Shown here piece by piece: positions 12,421 through 24,211 of a stretch of DNA of 64,000 nucleotides. The notes under the pieces are model-generated. The model saw nothing but the letters and a program-made list of their open reading frames with translations. It ran no database searches and was not told the DNA's origin. Origin of the DNA: Citrus sinensis. Lineage: Eukaryota > Streptophyta > Magnoliopsida > Sapindales > Rutaceae. Where the stretch lies: positions 30,415,001 through 30,479,000 of the forward strand of contig NC_068563.1 of assembly GCF_022201045.2 (NCBI RefSeq), read 5' to 3'. Position 1 is the stretch's first letter; each line of letters opens with the position of its first letter. The position numbers were made by a program, and so were the translations under genes.

Positions 12421-13079
12421 TCAACGAGGAAAGAGGCGAACGGGGAGGCCATGAGCGGGCATAGGGAGTGGATCCACAATGATTTTCTCGTGAGGTAAAA
12501 TTTGGAGCCAGCTGAATCTCCGGACAATATTATGGATGAAGACAAGTATCTCGAGGCGAGCATACTCTTTGCCAGGGCACATTCTTGGCCCTCCTCCGAA
12601 TGGGACGTAAGTGTATGGTGCGGGTCCCCTCCCTTGGAATCTTGTCGGATCAAATTTCTCTGGTTCCACGAAACATTCCGGGTTCCTATGTGTTGAATTC
12701 ACACTCCAGTACAACTGCGTACATGCAAAATTACATATATATATATTTGTTATGTTACGTACAAGCTGATTACATGCATACGAATAAATTAAGTAACTGA
12801 CCTTCCACCCTTTGGGGATTGTGAAACCAGAAAACACGAAATCATTAAGAGCTTCTCTGAAAGAACCCTGAAGTGGAGGAGCAAGTCTCATCACTTCACA
12901 TGCTACGTTCCATGAATATTTCATTTTCTGAATGTCTTCCCAATTCAATAACTTCTCTCCTTCCCCTTTCCTCTTCGCTATCTCCATTTGCTCTGTTTCA
13001 TTTTCATTCATATTTTTATTTATTAGTTAATAATTCATTCATTTCACATTATTAATTAAAAAATTTACCAAGACATATT

Positions 13080-13116
<37 letters not shown>

Positions 13117-14799
13117 CTCATATACTGGACTTTATTAAAATCTAAAAAAAACTGTTCAGCCATATGTTCATGAGTTCATTTTTGTTTACTCATATTCATT
13201 CTTTCTAATTGGAACTTCTAGTGTGAAGAACCAACACACACGACACACCTACCACACACAAAAGGTTCTTAATTATTTCCGTCTTGGAAATAATTAATGA
13301 GAGCTATATATATCACAAATATATTATGAGAGGAAAACTTGCCGATAAAAAATATCAATTTTCGGTTTCCTCAAAATGAATGAAGAAAGGGACGTTATCA
13401 ATTAATTAATTAATTAAACAAGTCCTAGAAAAGAAACTGATCAAAGGAAATTTGCAAGTATTTTGAAATTAAAAATATGATGATTACGTGTTGTACGTGC
13501 CCAAATTAAAGATCACCTGTTCGACGTAAAAGGAAGAGATTCGAAGAAACAATAACCATAAAATAAGAGTAGTGATATAAACTACGTACTCATTCCTTCA
13601 TTCATAATTTTTTTTTTTTTTATAAAAAAAAGGCAAATTAAACTACCTGGTGCGCCATGAACTTAAATGCCAATATTAACTAATTTTTTTGTTTAAAATT
13701 AAAATCGATTTTGCCGGTCGAGATTGTTGCACTATTTTCATTTATTTATTTAAAAATGGAAAGATAAAGATGATCAAGAAAGAGATAAAAAGTTACCATT
13801 TAAGACTTGATTGTAGATGTGAGGAAGCTCGGCGAGGTACTTGACAATGAAAGTAATGGCAGCACTGGCAGTGTCATGGCCACCGATCAACAAACCAAGT
13901 ATCTTATCGGCTACGTCAAGCTCGCTCATGTGCTGTCCATTTTCATCGGTTGCTAGCAGCATATGTGACAATATATCTTGATGATGATGATGAGCAGGTG
14001 TAGTTGATGATGCAGCGGCGGCAGCAAGTTCCGTCTTTCTTTGTTTGATGATAGCTATCAACTCTTTTCTGATGAATTTTGAGGCCTTGATGGCTCGGTT
14101 GAATGGTGTCCCAGGCAAATCTATTGGAACAGATATGATTCCGGAAGCTAAAGCATCGAAAGGAACAGCCAACTTGGCAACATGCTGCGAATCCTCTATG
14201 CTTAAAAACACTTTACAAGCGACCGAAAAGGTGAATCTCTTGGCTAGGGCAAAGACTGCTACTTGTTGTTTGCCTTCCCAGCCAGACTCAAAGTGTTTTT
14301 GTGCGATGGAATCCATCATGCCAACGTATCTCATCAAGGCCTCCGGCTTGAGGAAGTTCGGAAGCAACTTTCTCATCTTCTTGGCTTCTTCTTTTGAAGA
14401 TGTTTGCGTTGATGATGGGAAAATCTTGTTTACTGAGTCTGGCCACCATGCTTGGACAAGCTTGTTTTCACTGGAGAACAAGAACTTGTTGGCTGCCGCG
14501 CCACAAACAACAACAGTGGGTTCACCTAGGATTGACGTCTTGAACACTTGAGAAGAGTATTTGGCCATTCTATCGTATATGAACTTTTCGGGGAAACCTT
14601 TCCTGCCACTGTTTAGAAATTCGAGGCTCTCCCCTATGTAGGGCAAACCCATCTTTCCCGGAGGGAGATTGTTATTGCTATTATTGGATTTGTATAGTTT
14701 ATTGTTTCTGTTGAAGATTGTGGCTAAAGAGACACAAATAATAATGAAGAAGGTGATCAAGAGGAGTGGGCTGAGGCTACAAAGGAAGAAGACTTCCAT
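12421..14799 (-). CDS. CYP716: CYP716-family cytochrome P450 (CYP716A-like), 495 aa
   Basis: Three exons, 13797-14799, 12802-12992 and 12421-12714, give 495 residues. The introns fall at VLN/EQMEIA (phase 1) and PKGWK/LYW (phase 0), places usual for CYP716A genes. An N-terminal membrane anchor is followed by the proline-rich [20 protein letters not shown]. The I-helix oxygen-binding site reads [10 protein letters not shown], the K-helix ExxR is CEVMRL, and the heme loop is [18 protein letters not shown] with Cys444 as axial ligand. CYP716A enzymes of the ER membrane oxidise amyrin- and lupane-type triterpenes, commonly C-28 methyl to acid. Here it sits 3.1 kb from two oxidosqualene cyclases, so a joint triterpene pathway is likely. 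An Ala-rich then four-His insert (about residues 262-279) lies in a region variable in the family. All signature residues are present. Exact position of attack is inferred. Confidence 0.94.
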
Positions 14800-14857
14800 G
14801 TTTTCTTTTTTCGTTTGGTTGATCGTTTGCTTAGAAATATTAGACGAGGAGATCTTG

Positions 14858-14865
14858 TATATATA
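14858..14865 (-). promoter_or_regulatory. Probable TATA box of the CYP716 gene
   Basis: TATATATA in a GC-poor context about 60 bases upstream of the ATG at 14799. This is the only good TATA match close to the start. The transcription start is not known. Confidence 0.5.
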
Positions 14866-17800
14866 GAGAAGAGGGGATCGGGCACTTTTCAATTTAATTT
14901 TTCTTGATTTATTTGTGAACTTGCCTAGTAACACCTTGTATGAATCCTCTATAGGGTAAAAATCAAGGTAAGTGCTTCTCATAAAGATAAAGCAATACGA
15001 AAGGGTTCTTTTTGACCTCTAAAAGCACTGGAATATTCAAGTCAAAGTCAGTTGCAATGTGTATCGTGCATTGTTTTCTTTTAGAAAGCGTTCGTTTGTA
15101 GTATGGGCGCATGTTTTGTCGCCGGTTCACCGCTAATCCCTTACTTTAATCAATGAAGTAATGGACAAGTTAAAAAGATTAAAAACACACACTTTAAGAA
15201 AACTATAAAATGAATATGATAAAGACCGGTGATGATAAGCATCAAGGGTAAAGTTATAAATAAAACATATAAGCAATATAATGACCAACACCAAATTGAA
15301 GGCACGCACAATCTAACAGAAACTATGGTAGTATTTTTACATTTTAAATTATAGTGGGAATTTTGAGAAGTGAAAATTTTGAGATTGAAAGTGTAGAGGG
15401 CGAGTATGAGTAAATTATTTATTTATATTGGAATGAGAGTATCAAATCGGAATCATAATCTAATTTATGCATTTACTTTATCTTGGATTGACATTAAATG
15501 GTTTCAAATTATAATTTTACCTTAATATCAAATATTGTAGTTTTTAATTACAAAATTAATAAAAAAAGATATTTGGAAAATAAATATTTATTTTATTATA
15601 CTTGTAAATTAATAATAATTATTAATATTCTTAATTATGTAAATCACAATTTTTACAAATTTTAATTATGTAAATTAAAAATTATTGATAAGAGCAATAC
15701 AATTGAACCATTATTATTAATAATATAGTAAAAAATTAACATTTCCCTAGAATAAACTATTTATTATTATTAATTATTAATAAATAAATATAGTACTGTT
15801 ATTTTTAAATAAATATAATAATAATAATTTTTTAAATAAAAATAGTTTATAGTAATATCATTGATCCTTATGAATATAATAAAATTTATATTAAAATAAG
15901 TTTAATATTATTATTTTATTTAATATAATAATATTATTTAAATAAATATGATATTTTTTATTTTATTTTATTAAATATAATTAAGGGTAAAAGAGGAAGA
16001 GGTGGGAGTTGATTCTCACTCTCACTTCCCCCCATAGGAGTTGGACTCTACACTAGAGTTGAAGGAATCCACAACCCTTACTTCGATTTCAGTACGTAAA
16101 CATAGCATATATATCCAAAATAAAATGTAAATAAAAAATTTTGATAACTTCCTAGAAAGAAAAGAACTATTTCTTTTTCATTTTCTTCAGCAGCATAATC
16201 TTGTGCAAACACAACATTGTTGTGCATTCCAAAGAAGAGGGAAAAAAATTAAAAGATAAATAATAAATCAATATTCTTCTCTTTTAACCCTTGAAATTAT
16301 TTTATGTAATTATTTAGGTATAGAACGTACAAAATATAAGAGGGTTATCTGATGATTGTTCTATAAATATTGGCACAAAATAAAATTTAACACTTAATAT
16401 CATCTTATAACTATTAGTGTGAGCGAATTTGGGTTTGGATCAATATGATCAGATTTTAGATTAATCGGGTTAGGAAAAAAGTTACTTGGACTTTTAATTC
16501 AATCATATTCAATCCAAATGTAATCTAAAATGAATAAAAAATTTTGTTCGAGTTCAATCGAATTGAGTTCAAATTATAAACGAATTGAATCAATTGTTGA
16601 TAAAATCCGAAATTAGAATGGATTTGGATCATGTTCGGATTTGGGATAATTTTGAACCTTTTTTTTTGTAATTTTGATTTTTTTTCCTGCAAATTATTTT
16701 TGTAGATAGCATTCCGAGAAACGGCATTTTTTTCTGGGTATTACCTTAATTCCGAATTGATTAAAATACTCCACCAATCTTCCCCACAGACACAACCTTT
16801 CCATAAAGCCCATTTGATTCAGCATTGGAGTGAATCCATTGCCCAATATAGACAGCTCCCAAACGACCACAGATAGGCAACACCGCAACAACAGCCGCCT
16901 CATCTTATTCAACATCCCATGTTTACAAAACCCTTGAATCACCAAATTCCAAGCAATCACGTCTCTGCGAGACATTTCATCAAACACCATCGTCCCATCA
17001 TCCATCTCACCACCGCTCGCATACGGCTCAACAACTCCAATCCTTACCGACCCAAAACGCTCACTAAATTACTACAGTTCATGCTCACTAAACGATAAAA
17101 TTTGTGGTAATGGGGAACATTTTTTTAGCTGGGTATTGATTCATATATAATTTTATTGTTGATGAGTGAATATTTGTCAATTAATTATTGCTCTCAACCG
17201 TTAAAATTAAACCTATATCCATTTGCTAAACATCCAAGAAACATAATATGTACGGGGCACCGCTGCCATAGATTTTATTATTTTAAGGGAAGAAAAAGTT
17301 GGGGAGAGATTAATTTGGTTTATATTTAAACTTACCTAATATTTACTCAGAAAATCCCCCAAAAAAAATGAAGAATTAAGATATGAATTAATAATATATC
17401 TTGTTATTCCCACTCAAAGATACATATTCATCAACGTTATTTAATTAACGGCCATTGCAGGGAAAAAAAGAAAAAAGTATACAGATTAGTAATAAATGAA
17501 AAAAAAAAAGAATAGTTTGATCGAGCTGGTTATGATGTTATGTTTGATGATATTTGAGTTAAACATCAGTAATGTTGGAAATGGAAGGTAATGGAAGCAT
17601 TTTGCGATATTCAGCAGAACAATGTTTTAGAGTTTGAATAAAAATTATATTATAAGATTTTTTTTAATTATATCTCATTTATATCAAGTAAAAATAAAAA
17701 GAAAATTTATTAACTAACATTGTAATTGATAAAAAAAAATTAAAAAAATTATATGTAATGGGATTGGGGTGGGGGTGGGGTGTACAAAATTATATGTAAT

Positions 17801-17931
17801 AGGATTGCGGCGGGGATGGGGTGTACAAAACTAAATCTCACTCCATTAAAAAATTTAGAGATTACTTTTTCTTTATTCCAAAAAAAAAAGTATTCAAAAT
17901 TCACCTCATTTGGGGTGAAGCCCCATGGGGC
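14866..17931. other. Intergenic: CYP716 upstream region and OSC copy A 3' side
   Basis: From 15242 onward this is the start of duplication unit 1. It is very AT-rich (15420-15990) and contains a decayed PPR fragment at about 16694-17005. G-rich phrases (GGGGTGGGGG) occur at 17765-17822. No intact gene seen. Confidence 0.65.
16694..17005 (-). pseudogene. PPR-protein gene remnant, copy 1
   Basis: A minus-strand ORF contains VFDEMSRRDVIAWNLVIQGF followed by CKHG, a typical pentatricopeptide repeat of the plant organelle RNA-binding PPR family. The reading then decays without further repeats, and there is no full-length gene around it. The same remnant, more damaged, recurs in duplication unit 2 near 32713. 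It is a dead fragment older than the duplication. Confidence 0.6.
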
Positions 17932-20900
17932 CTAAACCCATAGAGTGGTTTTGCGATCCTTTAGCCTTCTGCAGTATTCAGCAAGAGCCCACAAAGGATA
18001 TATATTTCTATAAGTTGCGTAGTGTAACATGCAGTTCTTATTAAAGACTCCAGTAATTTCCTGTAAAATCAATATCATTAATTAATTAACTTCTAGAAGT
18101 AATACTAAATCTTAACTAATTCGTGTTAAGAGAGAGATTAATATTAATAATATGTATAACAGTACCTCTTGGGGGAAATCACCATGTTCGAGTTGAGAAT
18201 TGATTAGCAACTTGGCTGCTCGGTGAAGAGGGGTTGGATCTCTGTCCGCCTAAGTAATTAATACAAATTGATTAAGTTAATTAATTAATAGGATCTAATT
18301 AGAAATTATGAAAACAAAAAGCAAAAACTAAGTTAACACTGACCTGTCCAGCATGTAGTAGACCCATCATAGCCCAAGCGGTCTGCACCAAATTGGATCG
18401 GTTCCCCTCAAGTGGTATATATTTCTATAAGATCACATAGGATGGGTGAAAATAGATGAATAGTTTAATTGTATACACACACCCACACTAATTCATATGT
18501 GAAGATGGAATTGATAATAAAAACGAATAAATGGTACCTTCTGAGGGCAGGAACGAAAGCTCTCACCCCAGCCACCATTTTGTGTTTGTGAATTGAGAAG
18601 AAAATGAACAGCTTTGCGAACGGTAGGAGAATTGGTGTAAGTTTTGCCAGCGGCAGCAAGGCCACCAAGTGCAAACCATGTACCGTAAGTGAAGCAAACT
18701 CCCCAACATCCGTACCAAGAGCCATCAGCCATTTGTGCGTCTTCCAAGTAACCAATGGCTTTCCCTATGAACTTGTCTATCTCTTTCTTCCTGTGTCCTG
18801 GATATAATTTGCTGAACATAGTTAAGGCTTGTATTGCTGATGATGTGCACTCCACGTACTCATGTTCTATCACTATGTCCGCAAAAAACTCTGTCGGATT
18901 CAGCAGCTGATATATACATATATACCAACATTCAAATTATTAATTAAACAACAATTCTACCACTGATCATATATATATATATTAGTTTTTCAATGAGGGA
19001 TCTTTAACTTTATTAAAGTTAGGGATCAGCTAAAAGACAAAAAAAATATATTTTAATATATTACAAAATAAAATACAGTGTATTGGAGTCTTTCTTTATT
19101 TTATCTTTTAGCTAATTTCCGACTTTATTAAAGTCATGAATCTCTGATTAGAAAACTACTATATATATATATATTGGCCTTTTCTGCACATGATGGGCCC
19201 CATCATGTGTAGGGGCCATTGGATTAATATATACTCATTCGTTCCATTAATTCCTTACTTCCAACCATTTGTGAGCTCCTACTGGCTCCCAGGCAGGTAA
19301 ACCTCCAATTTTGCTCTGGAATCAATAAATCAGCAAATTCAGTATATCAATTATATATATATATATTGGAGTCACTGTTGTATATATCTACAAACATACA
19401 CGCAAAATTATATACATAACATACCTGTAGTGAAAGTAATATATTGACAGAATCATATAACCGCTCAGGTTCCATTTTCTCGCCTACAATTTCTGTTGGC
19501 ATCATTGACAAAAGCAGGCAGCACTGTACGTAAAACAATCAACATGAAAGATTTATGCATGGTGAGACAATTATTCGAATGCACAATGCGATAAATATAG
19601 AATAAATGAAATATATACCTTTAAGCCTTCGGCAGTGCAATCAGAAACTTGCCATCCATGATCTTGATCTGAAAAAGTCCAAGATCCTTTTGAAATATGG
19701 CGGTACATTCTCTTAAAGTCGCCAGAAGGATTGTCCTTAACCTGTAAGAAATTTTTTAATTGATGAATTAATTAAATCACACACAAATAATGACACAAAT
19801 TAAACACTTGATGATTAATATATATATATAATGTATAGAAATGTTTCAATTCAAAATCCAAGAATTTGTTAAAGTCGGTAAAAATTATTGCGTCATATGA
19901 TTTAATAATTTTTGTGAACTTTAACAAAGTCACGCGATCGGGATCCTATGTACATGAATATGTACGATGAGTAATTAAAATTAATAAATAATAGTTGTTG
20001 TAGACTTGTGTTTTTCATATATATGTACGTGCCTGAGACGCATTGATGAATTCGTGACCTCTCTTGAGTACGGGTCCAATTTCGTCAATGAGATTACTTG
20101 CAAGCAAAGCTTGAATTGCAAATCCAGTATCCCACTGTTGGCTTCCAAAGCTCTGTAGTACAGTACATTAAGATTAACGTATATGTATATAGTAGGTAGC
20201 CAGCTAGTAGTCATTCATTCATTCATTTATATATATATATATACAAACCTGCATCTTCATTCCATCCTCAGCAACCCATAAGTAATCTGGAATCCTAGCA
20301 AGATGTTTCTTGAAAGAATCGCCATTAGGACGTTCAACCCAACAGGCAAGCATGCAAAGCACCTTTTCCACACATCCAATAGTGATGTAGCGACTGTTGT
20401 AATCTTCGTAGTGAATGTGGTCCATTGTTACTTGAAGAGCCTGTTCCCTGATGAATTTGCTGAAAGGCCAACGAGTAAGAAGAGGCTCCGTGAATACATA
20501 AAGAGTGTCCCAAATCAAGTCTTGTATCCAAGGATGGGGATAGTAAGCGTCCTCCTTCGCACATAAATGACGGGCTTTCCCCCAATTTACTTTATGGTAA
20601 GGTTCTACTTCCGGGTACAGCTCTTGTCTCAATTCCACAACCAGAGGCGTTATTGCTCCAACAAATCTCTTCCCGTATAGATATGACATTGGCATGTACA
20701 CCATCCGGCAATAGCACCACATTTTTCCTGCGCAACAATTTTATTTTAATTTACTACTGTGTCTCTGTATTTAGTTTAATTATTACGTTTCAACTGATGA
20801 ATAATTTAAAATTTTAATTAATTGATACCTGGGTGCATAGGAAGAAACGAAGGAAGTATCCAAAATTCAGGAGGCATTGGGTTGCATCCTGACCAATCAA

Positions 20901-21861
20901 AAACGCCAAGAATCTACAAAGAAATTAAGAAAGAAAGTAATTATAATTTTCTTTTTTCTTTTTTTAATTAAAAAAAACACACAAACACACACACACACAC
21001 ACAAAATACAATACATCGCACCGAAAGCCAAATCTTTCCCCAGGAAGGAATGAGCGTGACACCACCGCGGTCTAGTATCCAATTTCGAGCTGTAGCACAG
21101 GCGATGTGATGAGGAGGTTGTCCAAGAATGCGCAAGCAAATGTAGTTAAGGGCGGTGCAGAACATGGTGCTGTGGCCCTCGATGTGTAACCCCCAGCCAC
21201 CATCTTCATTCTGATGGTAGTGGATGTAACGCAGGATTTCCTTGCGATGCTCAGACTCAGCTGGGAAGACAGTGTTAAGATGGCCAGTTATGTACAAGCA
21301 CATTACCAGGGGTGGCAGGAAAAATAAGGGACCTGCATTTTCCGCAGGCCAATGTCCATCACTCGCCTGCAAGGCCGAGAAGAAACGAACCCCTCTCCTC
21401 AATGCTGTAGTTGCAGCTCTTTCGTATGTGATTTCCTCCTCGTCACCATCCACCTTTATCTTTACTTGTGGGATTGTTTGTTTGAATTTTTTCTCCTTCA
21501 GAAACTGTAATATTTAATATTAATTAACTATATTAGCTAATTAACTAATACTAAAGACTGTAGAGAGAGACCAATGAAAAGAAAAACTAGTACATATAGT
21601 GAAATTAATTAACGTACAAATTAAATTAAAGAGTAGAGTAGAGATGATCATGACCTGCATTCGCCAGAGGAGATCGGCACTAGGCTTCAAGTGGTCACGA
21701 TTATTGTAGAAATGAAGACGGGCAGCTTCCACTTGAGCTCTCTCCTCATCACTTCCTGCTTCTGGATCAAATTGCCATATTTGCCTTCCTGCGTAATTGT
21801 TTGTGCTGTATGTGTACGCATCCTTCTCACCATTTCCTTCTCCTACCTTTAGCTTCCACAT
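17932..21861 (-). CDS. Oxidosqualene cyclase, copy A (pentacyclic triterpene synthase type), 771 aa
   Basis: Twelve exons: 21655-21861, 21022-21504, 20829-20913, 20249-20727, 20033-20152, 19619-19741, 19425-19523, 19259-19315, 18538-18906, 18344-18424, 18166-18249 and 17932-18060. They join without a frame break to 771 residues, normal for plant OSCs. The protein starts MWKLKVGEG, carries MWCYCR (residues 261-266, with the Tyr typical of amyrin/lupeol-type enzymes rather than the His of cycloartenol synthase), the catalytic DCTAE (492-496) and several QW repeats such as QNGGWGES and QMADGSW. OSCs of the ER membrane cyclise 2,3-oxidosqualene. The Trp of MWCYCR favours an amyrin-type product over lupeol (MLCYCR), but product cannot be fixed from sequence. 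Intron 5 uses a GC donor. A nearby CYP716 suggests shared pathway use. Compared with copy B it ends 14 residues earlier. Confidence 0.95.
18985..19165. mobile_element. Hairpin-forming MITE-like element in intron 8 of OSC copy A
   Basis: Arms of about 60 bases are imperfect inverted repeats: TAGTTTTTCAATGAGGGATC at the left, and the right end reads back as TAGTTTTCTAATCAGAGATT. The element is flanked by (TA)n. A diverged equivalent lies in intron 8 of copy B at about 35228-35406. Superfamily is uncertain because TA flanks hide any target duplication. Confidence 0.5.
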
Positions 21862-21884
21862 CTTTCTTTCTTTCTTTCTTTCAA

Positions 21885-21911
21885 TTATATGTGTGTGTGT
21901 GTGTGTGTGTA
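21885..21911. repeat. (TG)n microsatellite in OSC copy A leader
   Basis: A TG dinucleotide run lies 25-50 bases before the ATG, within the probable 5' leader, preceded by a CTTT-type repeat. It is longer and more complex in copy B (38238-38270). Confidence 0.85.
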
Positions 21912-21948
21912 TAACTGTATATGTATTAATTGGTAAATCATAAGATAA

Positions 21949-21955
21949 CTTTATA
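21949..21955 (-). promoter_or_regulatory. Probable TATA box of OSC copy A
   Basis: On the minus strand the sequence reads TATAAAG, about 90 bases upstream of the ATG at 21861. The same motif at the same relative place occurs in copy B (38338-38344). Confidence 0.55.
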
Positions 21956-22048
21956 TCTCTCGCTTCTATGTTAGCTAGCTGTTCTCAGCTGTTGAATGTT
22001 GATCGTTGATGAAGAGAGAGATATATTTCTACTTCCTGCAACAAGATA

Positions 22049-23439
22049 TATATATATATATGGACTCACCTGCGTTGCAACTGTGGGTACCACAGTTTTT
22101 GTCTTTAGGCAATGTGACCGTTGGATTTAAGGCAACAGATCGAACGTTTCGGAGACGACCACGTTTGCAACATAGTTTACCGGATAAGTGAGTTACGAAA
22201 AGGTGAGTTACTTCCATTTGAAAACAAGCGATGACTGTTATGTAGAAGGAAGTTTAAAGAATTTACGAAGTTAAAGTGATAATAGAAAGAAGCCCCCGGC
22301 AAGGCAAAGCCAGACGGATGAAGGAATCGATTTCCAGAGGCGATTCCTTCATCGGAGGAAGTAGAAATTGGGCGAGTCAAAGCTTCACACATTTTGTGAA
22401 CAGGGCAAGTGCCCTAATTTAGGGGAGCGCTGGTCTGTCGGCGAGACGGGCACTTTTTACGGACATAATTTTGATCTTGGGCGATACCTGTACTCACGAT
22501 TCCAGGTAATAATTCGGATTTATCAAATTGTGGCTGTGTTAATAGGGATTTGGAATGTGTGTTAATTAGGTTAGATTGATCGGAAATGATAAGATTTGCA
22601 ATGTGAAGAAGTCGCTTGCTCCTCCACCACTTGCACTTTGGGGAGCCCACGAATTTTTCTGAGGCAATTGCATAGTGGGGTATGGATTATTTGGTTATTA
22701 CTAGTGTTGATTGAGATGATTTAGCTGTTCAGTGACGAGGACATTTTGCTCAGACGGTGCGGAATTTGAAAGAATTGAAGCATTGGGTATGAATTCTTAG
22801 CATGTGAGTGTCTTTGTTGTCTATAGATATTGTAATAAATCTTGACTGCATTTTGTTGATGGTGTAGTTCCTGATTATCGCAGAAACAATGGCTGTGTGG
22901 GAGAAGTTGATTAGTTGGTTTTGGATGATTTTGCTCACAATATCGAGAGACGATTGAATTTGTTGTTGAGATCTCCGTTTCTTTATTAATTTCAGTTTGT
23001 GATTTCTTTCCCTGTACCACGGATATGCTAAATGTTAGACAAGGAATGAGGTAGTCATTGATTGGAAGATGCATTCCCATGTTAATGTAATTGTATCTGG
23101 TATTTGATCAACCTTCAGTGTCAAATTTTTTTACGGGCGAGGGAATACTGATGCAATGAGGCTTGCTTTGGCATCTTTAGTTTGTGGCTAGATTCACTCT
23201 TCCAGGACGAGGGGAAGTCCATAAAACATCTTTGCATTCGAATTTTCTTTTAATATATGGTATTTGTCTGTATTCATGTTTTATGCTTCACCCATTGTGA
23301 TTAGTGGGCACCGTGTAGTTGTTGAACCAAATAAATCTATTCAAGGCAAGTTGGGTTTTATGATTAGATTACTGGAATCCCTTTTCTTGTTTTAAAGTTC
23401 TGAAAGTGGTTGCTTTTTGTTGACAAGGGGCACGAGGGG
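22049..23439. other. 1.39-kb block specific to unit 1, inserted just upstream of OSC copy A
   Basis: Units 1 and 2 align up to GCAACAAGATA (ending 22048) and again from GATGTGTGATTATTGTG (from about 23440). Between them unit 1 has about 1.39 kb and unit 2 only about 26 unrelated bases. The block is less AT-rich than its surroundings, has no LTR ends, clear target duplication or conserved ORF, and contains TTCCAG/GTAATA at about 22500-22512, resembling a captured exon-intron edge. It may be a gene fragment moved by a transposon, or the alternative that unit 2 lost it. Origin not recognised. It starts about 95 bases beyond the TATA box of OSC copy A. Confidence 0.6.
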
Positions 23440-23877
23440 ATGATGTGTGATTATTGTGTACATGTGTGTCTGTCCATACACACACGCACACTGAATATCC
23501 GGTCACATTACAAGTACATACATTCCCTTCAATTATTTTACTCAACTTAATCTATCTGTTTTTTTTTTTTTTATCTTTGAACTTAGTGACATTCATAAAT
23601 ATATTTATTTATATATCCTTTTTCGTACGTTTTCATCATGAGTGAGCCTGAGAGTTTCACGTTCTAATAGCAGATGATAATACAATCCATCCATGCGTAT
23701 TATTAAACATTAATTATCAACAAAAAGAAAGAGAAAAACGAATACTTATCTTTAATTATACTTTGTAGCTGTGTGTTAATCTAATTAATTCATGGACAAA
23801 GTGATTAATAATAGAAAGTGACAAGAAACGCCAGCAAGAAAGTATCAAAGTCTTCACAATTAGGAAGCCGTAATCAG

Positions 23878-24196
23878 AACCAATGGGCCTTTGGTCCAGT
23901 GGGAGAGTCCTTGCACTTAGAATAATGAGTGCAAGGGTTCGAGCTTCCATAAAAGCATTTATGGGGCTTATTTACAATCCTTCCTCAATTATCACATAAT
24001 TGAGTGGAGCCAGTCTATTCCTCACGAAATGTGAGTAGAGTGGACAGCCCTCGAATATTTGAGAGGGTTTGAAGAATTTGGGCAGCGCTTCAGAGGAGTA
24101 CATGCCACGATGAAGGTCCCAATTGTAGAATCTGTGTGTAAATATTAATTGTAATACCTACAGTCCTGTATAAACAGTATTCAAAAAAAAAAAAAA
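23878..24196 (+). mobile_element. tRNA-derived SINE with perfect 15-bp target-site duplication
   Basis: The element opens with a tRNA-like head: A-box-like TGGTCCAGTGGG (23892-23903) and B-box-like GGTTCGAGCTTCC (23936-23948). It then has an unrelated body and ends in a run of 14 A. GGAAGCCGTAATCAG flanks it on both sides (23863-23877 and 24197-24211). Unit 2 carries the same site empty (about 38967-38981). This is textbook target-primed retrotransposition of a short pol III element mobilised by LINE enzymes. Confidence 0.93.
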
Positions 24197-24211
24197 GGAA
24201 GCCGTAATCAG

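Noticed and set aside
20968..21015. OSC exon 2 reading on into VCVCV-type sequence
   Set aside because: The exon ends at a good GT donor at 21021; the extension is a (CA)n repeat in the intron.
22414..22650. Minus-strand ORF (78 residues) in the unit 1 promoter block
   Set aside because: No domain and no matching exon neighbours; kept only as part of an unidentified inserted block.
23878..23960. A tRNA gene
   Set aside because: A- and B-box-like motifs are present but no cloverleaf or 3' acceptor pairing follows; the poly-A tail and target duplication show a SINE.
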